Source: Natronorubrum daqingense
GTDB taxonomy: Archaea > Halobacteriota > Halobacteria > Halobacteriales > Natrialbaceae
Direction of reading: 5' to 3'
Assembly: GCF_001971705.1 (NCBI RefSeq)
Contig: NZ_CP019327.1
Location: 3,100,001-3,164,000, forward strand
DNA: 64,000 nt
How positions within the stretch are numbered: the first letter of the stretch is position 1; the number at the start of each line of letters is the position of its first letter. Both the position numbers and the translations under genes were made by a program. This document shows positions 46,803 to 55,573 of the stretch, piece after piece. The notes beneath the pieces were generated by a model, which saw nothing but the letters and a program-made list of their open reading frames with translations, searched no databases and was not told where the DNA came from.

Positions 46803-46952
46803 ATGGCAACACAACCACGTCAGCGAGGTGCCGCACGGTGTCGTGACTGCGGGAGAGCGCTGGCAGTCTGGGTGGCTGCCGACGATATTCGACCGATCGG
46901 AAGCGCCGACGGCTGTCCGTGTGGAAGCACCGCGTTTCGCGTCTTCGAGTAA
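46803..46952 (+). CDS. 49-residue zinc-finger-like small protein
   Basis: ATG 46803 (MATQPRQRGAARCRDCGRAL) to a stop at 46952. Two Cys pairs, CRDCG and CPCGS, are 25 residues apart and could bind one zinc. CTTATCC about 30 bases upstream suits a TATA box and a leaderless start. Haloarchaea express many such two-Cys-pair microproteins, several involved in regulation. Divergent from hemB, with the TrmB-type regulator following. Confidence 0.65.
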   Translation: MATQPRQRGAARCRDCGRALAVWVAADDIRPIGSADGCPCGSTAFRVFE

Positions 46953-47021
46953 CGACCGTCCGTTCACCGGCGTGGCGAGTGCAGGCCCCGCCATTTTGCT
47001 CCGTGACCCCTTTTTGAGACC

Positions 47022-47819
47022 GTGTCCGACGCGGAGGAAGCCGTTTCCGCACTCTACGAACTCGGCCTTACGGAGTACGAAGCACGTTGCTTCGTCGCGC
47101 TCACTCGGCTCTCGAGTGGCACCGCAAAGGAAATCAGTCAGGTCGCGGACGTTCCCCGGTCGCGCGTGTACGACACGATCGAACGCCTCGAACGACGGGG
47201 TCTGGTCAACGTTCAACAGACCGATCCACGCGAGTACAACGCCGTCGAGATCGACACGGCCTGTCGTCGAATCCGCGAGGACTACGATTCGCGAATCAAC
47301 GCTGCCGAAAACGCCCTCGAGAACCTCGAGCGCCCGGAGTCCAAAGCGGACGAAGGGATGTGGGCGATCACGCAACAAGAGTACGTGACCGAACGGATCG
47401 TCACGTTTCTGGACGACGCCGAGGAGATCGTTCACTACATCGCGCCGGCGACCGAGATGGCGCGTCAGGAAATCATCGAGGGCCTGGCAAACGCGGCTGA
47501 ACGCGGGGCTTCCGTCTACATCGAAGTACCGACGGAAGACGATCGTGACGCGTTCGAGATCGACGACCCGAACATGACCATCGTCGTCTCGCCGGACCTT
47601 CAGTCCACGGAGGAAGTCTACGCCGAGTTTCCGGGCCAACTACTTATGACGGACAACCGGGAAATCATCGCAACGGGGCTCAAACAGAGCGACCTTCCCG
47701 GCGTGACCAACGAGATGGCCGTCTGGTCGTACGGTCGCGACCACGGCTTCGCCGTCTGGATGCGCGAACTCCTCAACGACAGACTCGAGCGCGTTTCTTC
47801 GTTCGACGCCGACTCGTAG
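47022..47819 (+). CDS. TrmB-family transcriptional regulator
   Basis: 265 residues from a GTG start. Residues 5-70 are a winged HTH (ALYELGLTEYEARCFVALTR, TAKEISQVADVPRSRVYDTI, LERRGLVNV). A coiled helix (DSRINAAENALENLE) links to a C-terminal effector-type domain resembling a phospholipase-D-like fold (EIVHYIAPATEMARQEI; MTDNREIIATGLKQ). TrmB proteins sense sugars or other metabolites. It lies just before a ferredoxin gene whose promoter has tandem 21-base repeats, so it may act there; this is inference. Confidence 0.87.
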   Translation: MSDAEEAVSALYELGLTEYEARCFVALTRLSSGTAKEISQVADVPRSRVYDTIERLERRGLVNVQQTDPREYNAVEIDTACRRIREDYDSRINAAENALENLERPESKADEGMWAITQQEYVTERIVTFLDDAEEIVHYIAPATEMARQEIIEGLANAAERGASVYIEVPTEDDRDAFEIDDPNMTIVVSPDLQSTEEVYAEFPGQLLMTDNREIIATGLKQSDLPGVTNEMAVWSYGRDHGFAVWMRELLNDRLERVSSFDADS

Positions 47820-47860
47820 TCCGCGGGTGGTTCCGTCGAACTCTGGCACTGTCTGACCAG

Positions 47861-47902
47861 TGTACGGATCGACAGGAGGTGTGCACGGATCGACAGCAGG
47901 CG
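47861..47902 (+). repeat. Two tandem 21-base direct repeats before the ferredoxin gene
   Basis: Units 47861-47881 and 47882-47902 agree at 18 of 21 positions, sharing the core ACGGATCGACAG. They end six bases before the TATA box. A 21-base period is two turns of DNA, so a dimeric regulator could bind side by side on one face. Confidence 0.7.
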
Positions 47903-47907
47903 TATAC

Positions 47908-48267
<360 letters not shown>

Positions 48268-48332
48268 GCGTCGGGTCGTTCGAGCAGCGCACGTTCCTCG
48301 TCCACTGCAGACAGATTTCGTCGAGCGCGTCG

Positions 48333-48497
48333 TTACTCCGCGCGGTCGACGTCGACTTTCTCTTTCAGCGTCTCGAGTCCGTCGGCTTCGGCGAGCTCCT
48401 GTAACCGTTCGCGGAAGTGCTCCTCACAGAGGCCGACTTTGAGCCCCTCTGATTCCGCAGCGAACGCGGCCTCGTGGTCACAGTAGTGACAGTTCAT
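48333..48497 (-). CDS. 54-residue zinc-binding small protein (DUF6757-like)
   Basis: Starts MNCHYCDHEAAFAAESEGLK with a C-x2-C pair; CEEHF follows 20 residues later, giving a C-x2-C...C-x2-H zinc site. The rest is one helix (RERLQELAEADGLETLKEKV). It matches in my memory a haloarchaeal family called DUF6757; role unknown. Convergent with the ferredoxin gene. Confidence 0.75.
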   Translation of the reverse strand: MNCHYCDHEAAFAAESEGLKVGLCEEHFRERLQELAEADGLETLKEKVDVDRAE

Positions 48498-48552
48498 GCC
48501 CGAACCTTGGCCCCACGGGGCATTGAACCCTCCGCTATCGACCGTACTTCCG

Positions 48553-49341
48553 TCATGTTTCGCCGACGCCGAGCGCGTCGAACTCGCGAAGAGAGAGCCC
48601 AGCGACGCCGAGGCTCTCCCCGTGGGCGTCGCTGCCGCCCGTCGCGAGCAAGTCGTATCGCTCGATCGTCTCATCGAGCAGTTCCCGATCGACGGTCGCG
48701 CCGTCGTAGGGGTAGTCCACCTCGACGGCCTCGAGAGCCGGATGACTCGTCAGTGACAGCGCCGCGTCGGGATGGGGGTATCGGAACGGATGCGCGAGCG
48801 AGACCAGCGCGCACGCCTCCTCGAGGACGGCGAGTCCGCGCTCGAACGAGGGAACGTCTCTCGCGACGAAACACGGCTCGCCGTAGCCGATGAGGTGGTC
48901 GAACGCCCCCTCGTAGTCGAACTCGAGGTCGGAGTGGCTGTCGACTGCGCGGGCGACGTGCGGGCGACCGAAGCCGTCGTCGACGGTACAGCCCAGGTCG
49001 ACGCCGAAACGCGATTCGACGCAGTCGACGATGGCTTGCCCGCGTTCGATCCGATTTTGCTGAATCCCGTCCGCGAGTGCCGCGAGTTCTTCGGTTGGCT
49101 CGACGCCGTATCCGAGCAAATCGACTCGATCGCCACTCGGCGTCTCGACGCGCAGTTCGATCCCGTTGACGATGGTAACTCCTGCCCGCTCGACGACCGG
49201 CGCGTCGAACGGCTGCAATCGATCGTGATCCGTCACCGCGACGACCTCCACGCCCGCGCGACGGGCCGCGTCGGGTACCGCCTCGAGCTCGAGACTGCCA
49301 TCGGAGCGCGTCGTGTGTACGTGGAGGTCGGCGTAGGGCAT
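48553..49341 (-). CDS. PHP-domain metal-dependent phosphoesterase
   Basis: 262 residues. PHP motifs: YADLHVHTTRSDGSLEL at the N-terminus (H-x-H), AVTDHDRLQPFD, NGIELRVE, LVSLAHPFRYPHPD and LATGGSDAHGES. These bind two or three metal ions. Relatives hydrolyse 5'-3' short nucleotides or 3',5'-nucleoside bisphosphates (TrpH/RNase AM type). ATG 49341 (MPYADLHVHTT) is the start. Lies in the cytoplasm, no partner gene nearby. Confidence 0.87.
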   Translation of the reverse strand: MPYADLHVHTTRSDGSLELEAVPDAARRAGVEVVAVTDHDRLQPFDAPVVERAGVTIVNGIELRVETPSGDRVDLLGYGVEPTEELAALADGIQQNRIERGQAIVDCVESRFGVDLGCTVDDGFGRPHVARAVDSHSDLEFDYEGAFDHLIGYGEPCFVARDVPSFERGLAVLEEACALVSLAHPFRYPHPDAALSLTSHPALEAVEVDYPYDGATVDRELLDETIERYDLLATGGSDAHGESLGVAGLSLREFDALGVGET

Positions 49342-49481
49342 CTCACTCGATGCGAAGTGCGACGCTCCTAAAGGTGTTACTCCTCGAAATCGGCCGCGTT
49401 CGGTCACCCCGAGAACGTAACTAAGGACCATTTAGGTCTACTAGGTATGCAGTGCGACTAGAAAACGTATATGGACAATGT

Positions 49482-49488
49482 TTATAAT
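49482..49488 (+). promoter_or_regulatory. TATA box before the DUF5789-like gene
   Basis: TTATAAT in an AT-rich run at 49470-49495, 28 bases before ATG 49514. Confidence 0.6.
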
Positions 49489-49513
49489 TATTGTTCACAG
49501 AGGATAGGGTGTA

Positions 49514-49801
49514 ATGGTTCCCACCAACGCTGGCGAATTCGCCGCTGACTACGACTACCCCGTGACGACCGAGGAACTGATCGAGGATCAGGGCGACCGG
49601 ACCATCGAACTGCCCAACGGTTCCGAAACCGTCGGCGACGTCCTCGCTCGTCTCGAATCCGAGACGTTCGAAACGGCGGACGACGTTCGCCTCGCGCTCT
49701 CGTGTGCCGTCAGCAACAAGGCGGTTGGCCGAATCGGATACAGCGATCGCGATCCAGCACCGGTCGGCAGTCCCTACACGCCCGACGCCGTTTCGTTCTA
49801 G
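49514..49801 (+). CDS. DUF5789-like small haloarchaeal protein
   Basis: 95 residues. DYPVTTEELIEDQGDRTIEL, NGSETVGDVLARLESETFET and a C-terminal KAVGRIGYSDRDP match, as I recall, the haloarchaeal DUF5789 family. No cysteine or membrane segment. It has a strong TATA box. Function unknown. Confidence 0.75.
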   Translation: MVPTNAGEFAADYDYPVTTEELIEDQGDRTIELPNGSETVGDVLARLESETFETADDVRLALSCAVSNKAVGRIGYSDRDPAPVGSPYTPDAVSF

Positions 49802-49931
49802 CGTCGACTCGTTTCGATGAGGTTTTCGCTCCACCCGTTCGCTCACCGCGCGGCCGTTCGTTTCTCGTACGCGGACAACTCATGACGTGTGAGCGACCGT
49901 GGAGGCGAAGAATAGCGCTAAGCGGTACGTT

Positions 49932-50993
49932 CTAGAAGCTATCGATGACCGGGATGCCCTCGGTTTCGTAGTCGGTCATCGCGGCGAGTTTGTCGGAGAC
50001 GTCCTCGAGGTCGATCGTCTCGGAGACGACGTCGGCGGGCCGGAGCTTTCCGGTCGAGACCATCCGGAAGATCTCGTCGTAGCGCGTCGGCGGCATGCCG
50101 AGCGAGCCGATGAACTCGATCTCCTGCATCACCATCGCGTCGGAGGGGACGGTGATCATCCCCTGTTCGTCCTGCGTGGTGAGGCCGACCTGGAGGTGCT
50201 GGCCGCGGTTGCCGAGGCTCTGGACCGAATTTTGCGACGTCGTCTCGATTCCGAGGGCGTCCATCGAGACGTCGGCACCGCCGTCGGCGATGGCTTTGAC
50301 CTCGGCCGCGACGTCGTCTGCGTCGCCGGCGTTGACCGTCTCGACGGCGCCGAGTTCTTCCGCCTTCTCGAGTTTCTGCTCTTTGAGGTCGACGGCGATC
50401 ACGTTCGCGCCGAGGGCGTCGGCGATGTGGACCGCCGAGAGGCCGACGCCGCCGACACCGTGAACGGAGACCCAGTCGCCCGCACTCACGTCTGCTCGGT
50501 GGGCCAGCGCGTGAAACGAGGTCATGAACCGACAGCCGAGGCCGGCCATGTCAACCGACGAGACACCGTCGGGTAGTTGGACGAGGTTGTGGTCGGCGGC
50601 TGGGACGTGGACCTGTTCGGCGAACGCCCCCTGAACGGGCGGAACGAATCCGAGTGGCATCACGTTCTCGCAGGTGTTCGAGTGGCCGCGACGACACTCG
50701 TGGCAGGTACCGTCGCCCAAATTGAACGGGACGGCGACGTGATCGCCTTCGGAGACGTTCTCGATTTCGTCACCGACGGCGATGACCGTTCCCGCCGGTT
50801 CGTGGCCCAGAATCTGACCCTGTTGGGTCTCGAGTCCGAGCCACCCCCAGTCGCCCTGCCAACCGTGCCAGTCGCTCCGGCAGACGCCACAGGCCTCGAC
50901 CTCGACGACGGCACCCCGAGGGTCGGGCTCCGGCGCGTCGACGTCTTCGATCGAGAGCGGTTCACCGTGTTCTTCGAGAACTGCTGCACGCAT
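49932..50993 (-). CDS. Zinc-type medium-chain alcohol dehydrogenase
   Basis: 353 residues from ATG 50993 (MRAAVLEEHGEPLSIED). Catalytic zinc ligands: CGVCRSDWHGW (Cys) and GHEPAGTVIAVGD (His-Glu). The structural lobe GDGTCHECRRGHSNTC has three Cys; the first of the usual four is Asp or Gly. NAD(P) binds at VSVHGVGGVGLSAVHIA. Oxidises alcohols or polyols or reduces aldehydes; substrate not predictable. A TATA-like GTATATGGTATAC lies 25-35 bases upstream with short inverted symmetry. Confidence 0.88.
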   Translation of the reverse strand: MRAAVLEEHGEPLSIEDVDAPEPDPRGAVVEVEACGVCRSDWHGWQGDWGWLGLETQQGQILGHEPAGTVIAVGDEIENVSEGDHVAVPFNLGDGTCHECRRGHSNTCENVMPLGFVPPVQGAFAEQVHVPAADHNLVQLPDGVSSVDMAGLGCRFMTSFHALAHRADVSAGDWVSVHGVGGVGLSAVHIADALGANVIAVDLKEQKLEKAEELGAVETVNAGDADDVAAEVKAIADGGADVSMDALGIETTSQNSVQSLGNRGQHLQVGLTTQDEQGMITVPSDAMVMQEIEFIGSLGMPPTRYDEIFRMVSTGKLRPADVVSETIDLEDVSDKLAAMTDYETEGIPVIDSF

Positions 50994-51074
50994 GGGTTGA
51001 TTGTTGCTACCGTATACCATATACGTGTCTGTACTGTCACAGAAATTGAGAGGTATTCAGAAGAACCAGGCCGT

Positions 51075-52082
51075 TCAGTTCAGCAACTCCATCGCTCCGT
51101 CCAGATCGAGCGGCACCGACCCCTTCTGGTAGCCCTCGACGTGCCCGTTCGGTCGGGTGCGATAGACGACGGCGGGGCGGTGGCGAACGTCGGGTTGTTC
51201 GCCGCGGACGGCGTTCCAGGCTTCGTCGCGGAAACTCGAGCAGTCGACGAAGAGGACGGCACCGCCGCCGTGTTCGGCGAGTTGGCCGTTGGTCTTCGTC
51301 TCGGCGGTGTCGCGCACGGCGGCGACGGGTCCCGACGCGGAGCGATTAGCCGGCGGTTGCGGGCGCGTCACTTCGACGAGGACGTTCGTCGATTCGTCTT
51401 CGGCCCGGAAATCCAGCGAGTGACCGGTCGTGACCTCGATTTCGGGTTCGATAAGATAGCCGGCGTCGGTGAGGATCTTCGCCGCGATAAACTCGCCTAA
51501 TGCGGCGCTCATTCGAACGCGGTCGACGTGGTCGCTGGTCCCGAGTTTCCCCGACATCACGTGTCGATACTCGTCGAGGACGCCCGTCCGGAGGAAGTCT
51601 TCGAAAAAGCGCGTCGTCTCGCGGCGGCCGGCGTCGGGGAAACCGGCGGCGTGTTCCCGGAAGAACGCCCGCGTCGATTCACGGCCGTCTTTGGACATGA
51701 AAACGGGGAGGAAGAACCACGAAATGTGTGGGTAATCGGCGAGCCACGGGTCCTCCTCGTGAAGCGTCGCGAGGAGTTCTCGCTTGCTCCAGCGAGTGAC
51801 GTGATGGGAAACCTCTCGCCAGCCGACCTTGTTGGTCCGCCACAGCGAAGAGGGCGTCTCGGTGTTTCCCATCCAGTAGGCTTCTTCGTCGTTTCGCGCG
51901 AAGAGCGCAACGTCGCCGTTTTGCATCTCGAAGCGATGCGTCTCCCAGTTCGCGCCGATCTCGAAGCGGGGCGAAACCGCTCGAGCGCCAATGTTCGAGC
52001 GAAGGGGTTGCAAAATCTCGTGTCGGACTTTCTGTTCGCTCCACGACGTGGGCGAATACCGAAAGCGAAGCGGCCGTGCCAC
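51075..52082 (-). CDS. Haloarchaeal DUF5784-like protein with nuclease-like core
   Basis: 335 residues from GTG 52082 (start VARPLRFRYSPTSWSEQKVR). Two parts: an N-terminal region of about 170 residues rich in Trp and Arg, and a C-terminal region where EFIAAKILTDAGYLIEPEIE, HSLDFRAEDE and VLVEVTRPQPP are spaced like the helix and D...E-x-K core of PD-(D/E)XK nucleases, with Thr where Lys is usual. I recall this as DUF5784; activity is unproven. A frame open 51 codons further upstream exists but looks non-coding. Confidence 0.7.
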   Translation of the reverse strand: MARPLRFRYSPTSWSEQKVRHEILQPLRSNIGARAVSPRFEIGANWETHRFEMQNGDVALFARNDEEAYWMGNTETPSSLWRTNKVGWREVSHHVTRWSKRELLATLHEEDPWLADYPHISWFFLPVFMSKDGRESTRAFFREHAAGFPDAGRRETTRFFEDFLRTGVLDEYRHVMSGKLGTSDHVDRVRMSAALGEFIAAKILTDAGYLIEPEIEVTTGHSLDFRAEDESTNVLVEVTRPQPPANRSASGPVAAVRDTAETKTNGQLAEHGGGAVLFVDCSSFRDEAWNAVRGEQPDVRHRPAVVYRTRPNGHVEGYQKGSVPLDLDGAMELLN

Positions 52083-52258
52083 ACGCTCATTTTGGTGCGA
52101 GCGTGCATACGTGTTACGCGTCTGGGGCGGATCTTCGCCGAGTCCAGTCGGATACTCGTCGCGAGCGGTCGGGCATCCGCCGTGGCGAAAGTTCCGGCAT
52201 CCGGGTGGTGTGATCGGTACATTAATGTGCGTCACGAACTAACATGTGTATACCTACC

Positions 52259-52432
52259 ATGTCAATGGGTGCCTATGACGAAGATGAACACGAGCGGCGC
52301 GAGCAGCAGGCGTCGAAGGTCGACGCCGATTTCGACGACGAGCGGACGATCTATCACGGAACGGTCGAGTACGACTCCGGTGAGTCTGCGGAGGATCTCC
52401 TCGATCAGTTCGAGCAGATAAAATCCGACTGA
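52259..52432 (+). CDS. DUF5786-like small haloarchaeal protein
   Basis: 57 residues starting MSMGAYDEDEHERREQQASK; strongly acidic, helix then VDADFDDERTIYHGTVEYDS and AEDLLDQFEQIKSD. A typical haloarchaea-only small protein that I recall as DUF5786, function unknown. ATTAATG at about 52221 may be its TATA box. Divergent from the DUF5784-like gene. Confidence 0.75.
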   Translation: MSMGAYDEDEHERREQQASKVDADFDDERTIYHGTVEYDSGESAEDLLDQFEQIKSD

Positions 52433-52694
52433 GGCAACGACGCGCCGTTTTACCGACGCACTGTCCGACTCCCCGCTTCCCTCGTGAGCGGATACGCCGG
52501 CGTTCCCTGAACGTCGGCCGGACTCCTCGAGTGATCTCGAGGGCGTCCCAGCCTGGCGTTTCGGGAGCACCGCGAGCGTCTGCTCTTTCGCTTCGTGTCG
52601 CCGTCGAGTGGGTGTGCACATCGTCGACCACCCCCGAATGCGAGTCCACCCTCCCGGGAGAACGACTTTCAGCGTCGAGAACCCATTCTCGAGT

Positions 52695-52934
52695 ATGGCA
52701 CGGGACTCCTGTGACGGCTGCGGACGGACGGTTTCTGTCGCCGGCGGCATCGCCAACGTCTGGACGTTCGGCGACGGCGCGGAGGGCACCGCGATCACGC
52801 TCGAACTCGCGGACGGGACGGAGCACCTGCTGTGTTATCCCTGTCTCGAGGAGCTTCCCGACGAGCCGACCGCCGACGACGTCGCCCGGCTCGAACAGGT
52901 CGATGCGGAGACGTCGCAATTAGTGATCGACTGA
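52695..52934 (+). CDS. 79-residue zinc-finger-like protein
   Basis: Starts MARDSCDGCGRTVSVAGGIA at ATG 52695. Cys pairs CDGC and CYPC are 40 residues apart and could hold one zinc; between them is a strand-rich segment (NVWTFGDGAEGTAITLELAD). The end is an acidic helix. A longer in-frame reading upstream lacks coding character. Haloarchaeal small protein, role unknown. Confidence 0.75.
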   Translation: MARDSCDGCGRTVSVAGGIANVWTFGDGAEGTAITLELADGTEHLLCYPCLEELPDEPTADDVARLEQVDAETSQLVID

Positions 52935-53180
52935 GCCGTCTCTTCTGGGCTGTCGGTCGCAAAAAATTCGCGGTGGGTCGGCGTTCGATGACTGGATAAC
53001 CGGCCGCGATGGGACGTATCGGTCGTCCCCACTGTCGCCCGTATCCGTCGGTTAACGAGTGACGGGCGTCCGTGTGCCGGTTCGCCGTGATGGTACGTGA
53101 GTCGAGTGCGCCACCGTCGCCGAAGCAGACCGATCGTCGACTGACCGTGTTCGAGTCGCGTGAGCCACAACCACGATCGC

Positions 53181-53199
53181 TGCGGCAGTCGCTGCCGCA
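53181..53199 (-). terminator. Hairpin downstream of the tRNA-like sequence
   Basis: TGCGGCAG and CTGCCGCA flank a three-base loop, a perfect 8-base-pair stem. Relative to the tRNA-like RNA on the minus strand it begins three bases after the acceptor stem, so it could end that transcript. Confidence 0.4.
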
Positions 53200-53202
53200 A
53201 GC

Positions 53203-53291
53203 GGAAGGGGTGGGATTTGAACGCCACGTGGCACAATGGCCGCCGCGGGCCGGATGGCACCGCGATGCTCTTTCCGCTGAGCGACCCTTCC
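53203..53291 (-). ncRNA. tRNA-like sequence with defects, possible pseudo-tRNA
   Basis: 89 bases that keep the tRNA hallmarks: a perfect 7-pair acceptor stem (GGAAGGG with CCCTTCC), U8, a 4-pair D stem (GCTC with GAGC) whose loop has A14, G18-G19 and A21, and a T loop TTCAAAT closed by a stem GTGG-G with CCCAC. Defects: an extra C sits in the T stem, and the middle 38 bases are 16 longer than a normal anticodon arm plus variable loop. GTGCC within the middle could place anticodon GCC after U33. It may be a degenerate tRNA, a tRNA with an odd intron, or an integration scar. Confidence 0.4.
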
Positions 53292-53535
53292 GTACTCCCA
53301 TTCGTTGGCCGGATCCGTCTTTGTAATCGTTCGGTTACGGTCGACCCTCGGGTGGTAGCGCCAGCCTACCCGCGCACACTCGCTCTCACTGTCGCGGTAG
53401 GGTGTCCGTTCGCGCCCGAGTCCCCCACTCGATCACGTCTCGAGTCCCCATCTGCGGGCGAGTGTCGGAGAGAGAAACTGCACGACGAGCAACGGTTCGC
53501 AGCCTTTAGGGTGTGGCCACTCCGTGCATCGAACG

Positions 53536-55362
53536 GTGAATCCCGAGCGGATCTTCGAGGCGTTCCCCGCCCCCAGCTATCGCGGTGCCCAGAAGCAGGC
53601 CCTGCGGGACATTCGCGACGCCTTCGCGGCCGGCAACGACGTCGTCTTGGTTCGCGCACCGACGGGGAGTGGCAAGTCCCTGCTCGCCCGCGCCGTCGCC
53701 GGCTGTGCACGCCGGGTCGACGACGCCGATCCGAGCGATCCGACGGGTGCGTACTACACGACGCCCCAGGTCTCCCAACTCGACGACGTGGCGGCCGACG
53801 ACTTGCTGGCCGACCTCAACGTCATCCGCGGGAAGTCGAACTACTCCTGTATCCTCCCGGAAGAGCGCAACACCCCCGTCAACCAGGCCCCCTGCGTTCG
53901 CGAGCGCGGCTACGACTGTTCGGTCAAACACCGTTGTCCGTACTTCTCCGACCGCGCGATCGCGTCGAATCGCTCCATCGCGGCGATGACGCTCGCGTAC
54001 TTCATGCAAACCGCCGGTAGCGAGGTCTTTCGCAAACGGGACGTCGTCGTCGTCGACGAAGCCCACGGCCTCGCCGAGTGGGCCGAAATGTACGCGACGA
54101 TCCAACTCGGTCCGCGAACGGTTCCCTTCTGGGACGACCTGCGCGTCCCCGAGGTCGACTCTCTCGAGCGAGCCGTTCGCTACGCCGAGAACCTCGCCCA
54201 GACCTGCGGTCGGCGAAAGGACGACTTACTCGCACAGGACTCCCTCTCGCCCGGCGAAGTTCGCGAACGCGACCGCTTGCAGGAACTCATCGGCGAACTC
54301 GACTGGTTCGTCTCGGACTATCGCGACCCACAGAGTCCGACGACGTGGCTCGTCGATCAATCCGAGCCGTCTCAGGCTCGCGCGGACGAGCGAGACGAGG
54401 ACGACGACCCCGTCGGCGGCCCGCTCACGATCAAGCCGATGAGCCCCGAGAAGTACCTCAGACACACCGTCTGGGACCGGGGAAACAAGTTCGCGCTGCT
54501 TTCGGCGACGATTCTGAACAAGGAGGCGTTCTGTCGGCAAGTCGGACTCGACCCGGACGACGTCGCGCTGGTCGACGTCGAACACACTTTCCCCGTCGAG
54601 AATCGGCCGCTGTACGACGTGACACAGGGGAAGATGACCTACGAGCACCGCGACGAGACGACGCCGAAGATCGCCCGCACCATCGTTCGGCTCATGCAAC
54701 ACCACCCCGACGAGAAGGGGTTGATCCACGCCCACTCCTACGACATCCAGGAGCGACTGGCCGACCTCCTCTCGGATTTCGGCGTCGGCGATCGCATCCG
54801 CACCCACGACCGCGACGGGCGCGACGCCGCCCTCGACGCCTGGAAAGCGAGCGACGATCCCGACGTCTTCCTCTCGGTCAAGATGGAGGAAGCGCTCGAC
54901 CTCAAGGGCGACCTCTGTCGCTGGCAGGTGCTGTGTAAGGCTCCGTTTCTCAACACCGGGGACTCTCGCGTCGCCCACCGACTCGAGGAGGGACAGTGGG
55001 CCTGGTACTACCGAACCACCCTCCGGACCGTCATCCAGGCCTGTGGCCGCGTCGTCCGCGCCCCCGACGACCACGGCGCGACCTACCTCGCGGACTCGAG
55101 CCTGCTCGACCTCTTCGAGCGGGCCCGGACGGACATGCCCGACTGGTTCGAAGCGCAGGTCGACCGAATGGGAGCGCCGGACCTGCCGTCGTTCCAGCCC
55201 ACCAGCGCGCTCGCCGACCAGCACGGCGCTACCGACCGCGGAACGCAGACGGAGACGTCCGACGCCTCACGAGAGCGCTCGAGCTATCAACGCTCGCGGG
55301 GATCCTCGTCGAGTTCGTCGTCCTCGAGCCCGCTGGCGGACGTCTGGGATACGGACGGCTAA
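53536..55362 (+). CDS. Rad3/XPD-type ATP-dependent DNA helicase
   Basis: 608 residues from GTG 53536 (VNPERIFEAFPAPSYRGAQK); a GTG 12 bases earlier exists, but the TATA-like CTTTAGG is about 29 bases before 53536. Walker A is VRAPTGSGKSLLA, Walker B DVVVVDEAHG, motif VI QACGRVVR. Cys residues in NYSCILPEE, QAPCVRERGYDC and HRCPYF are placed like the Fe-S domain of XPD/DinG. It unwinds DNA 5' to 3' in repair. The tail is a poly-Ser stretch. Fully intact. Confidence 0.9.
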   Translation: MNPERIFEAFPAPSYRGAQKQALRDIRDAFAAGNDVVLVRAPTGSGKSLLARAVAGCARRVDDADPSDPTGAYYTTPQVSQLDDVAADDLLADLNVIRGKSNYSCILPEERNTPVNQAPCVRERGYDCSVKHRCPYFSDRAIASNRSIAAMTLAYFMQTAGSEVFRKRDVVVVDEAHGLAEWAEMYATIQLGPRTVPFWDDLRVPEVDSLERAVRYAENLAQTCGRRKDDLLAQDSLSPGEVRERDRLQELIGELDWFVSDYRDPQSPTTWLVDQSEPSQARADERDEDDDPVGGPLTIKPMSPEKYLRHTVWDRGNKFALLSATILNKEAFCRQVGLDPDDVALVDVEHTFPVENRPLYDVTQGKMTYEHRDETTPKIARTIVRLMQHHPDEKGLIHAHSYDIQERLADLLSDFGVGDRIRTHDRDGRDAALDAWKASDDPDVFLSVKMEEALDLKGDLCRWQVLCKAPFLNTGDSRVAHRLEEGQWAWYYRTTLRTVIQACGRVVRAPDDHGATYLADSSLLDLFERARTDMPDWFEAQVDRMGAPDLPSFQPTSALADQHGATDRGTQTETSDASRERSSYQRSRGSSSSSSSSSPLADVWDTDG

Positions 55363-55424
55363 AACACTCGAGACAATAGTAGCGGCTCCGCGTCCGAGAA
55401 CGAGGAAATCGACGGACGCGTCGA

Positions 55425-55511
55425 TCAGATTGCAGCCAGTGCGCCCATCGCGATCATCGAGGTCATCATGAGGATCGCGAAACCGAGCGCGATGAACTGA
55501 TTTCTGTCCAT
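55425..55511 (-). CDS. 28-residue membrane microprotein
   Basis: ATG 55511, then MDRNQFIALG followed by an uninterrupted hydrophobic helix (FAILMMTSMIAMGALAAI) to a TGA stop. The charged start and single helix are what a tiny membrane protein would look like. ATTCATGC about 28-30 bases upstream could be its TATA box. It lies between the helicase gene and the taw2 remnant. Confidence 0.5.
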   Translation of the reverse strand: MDRNQFIALGFAILMMTSMIAMGALAAI

Positions 55512-55573
55512 AGTGTCCACTCACGCTGGGAGTGCATGAATGTCACGACTGTTCGCCCCCGAAGCGCGCGTTC

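Larger units (their letters stand above)
52935..53535. other. 601-base gap holding a tRNA-like sequence
   Basis: No protein gene recognised. It contains the tRNA-like element at 53203-53291 on the minus strand and a perfect hairpin right after it. The remaining 240 bases up to the helicase gene show only its TATA-like CTTTAGG (about 53504). Confidence 0.5.
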
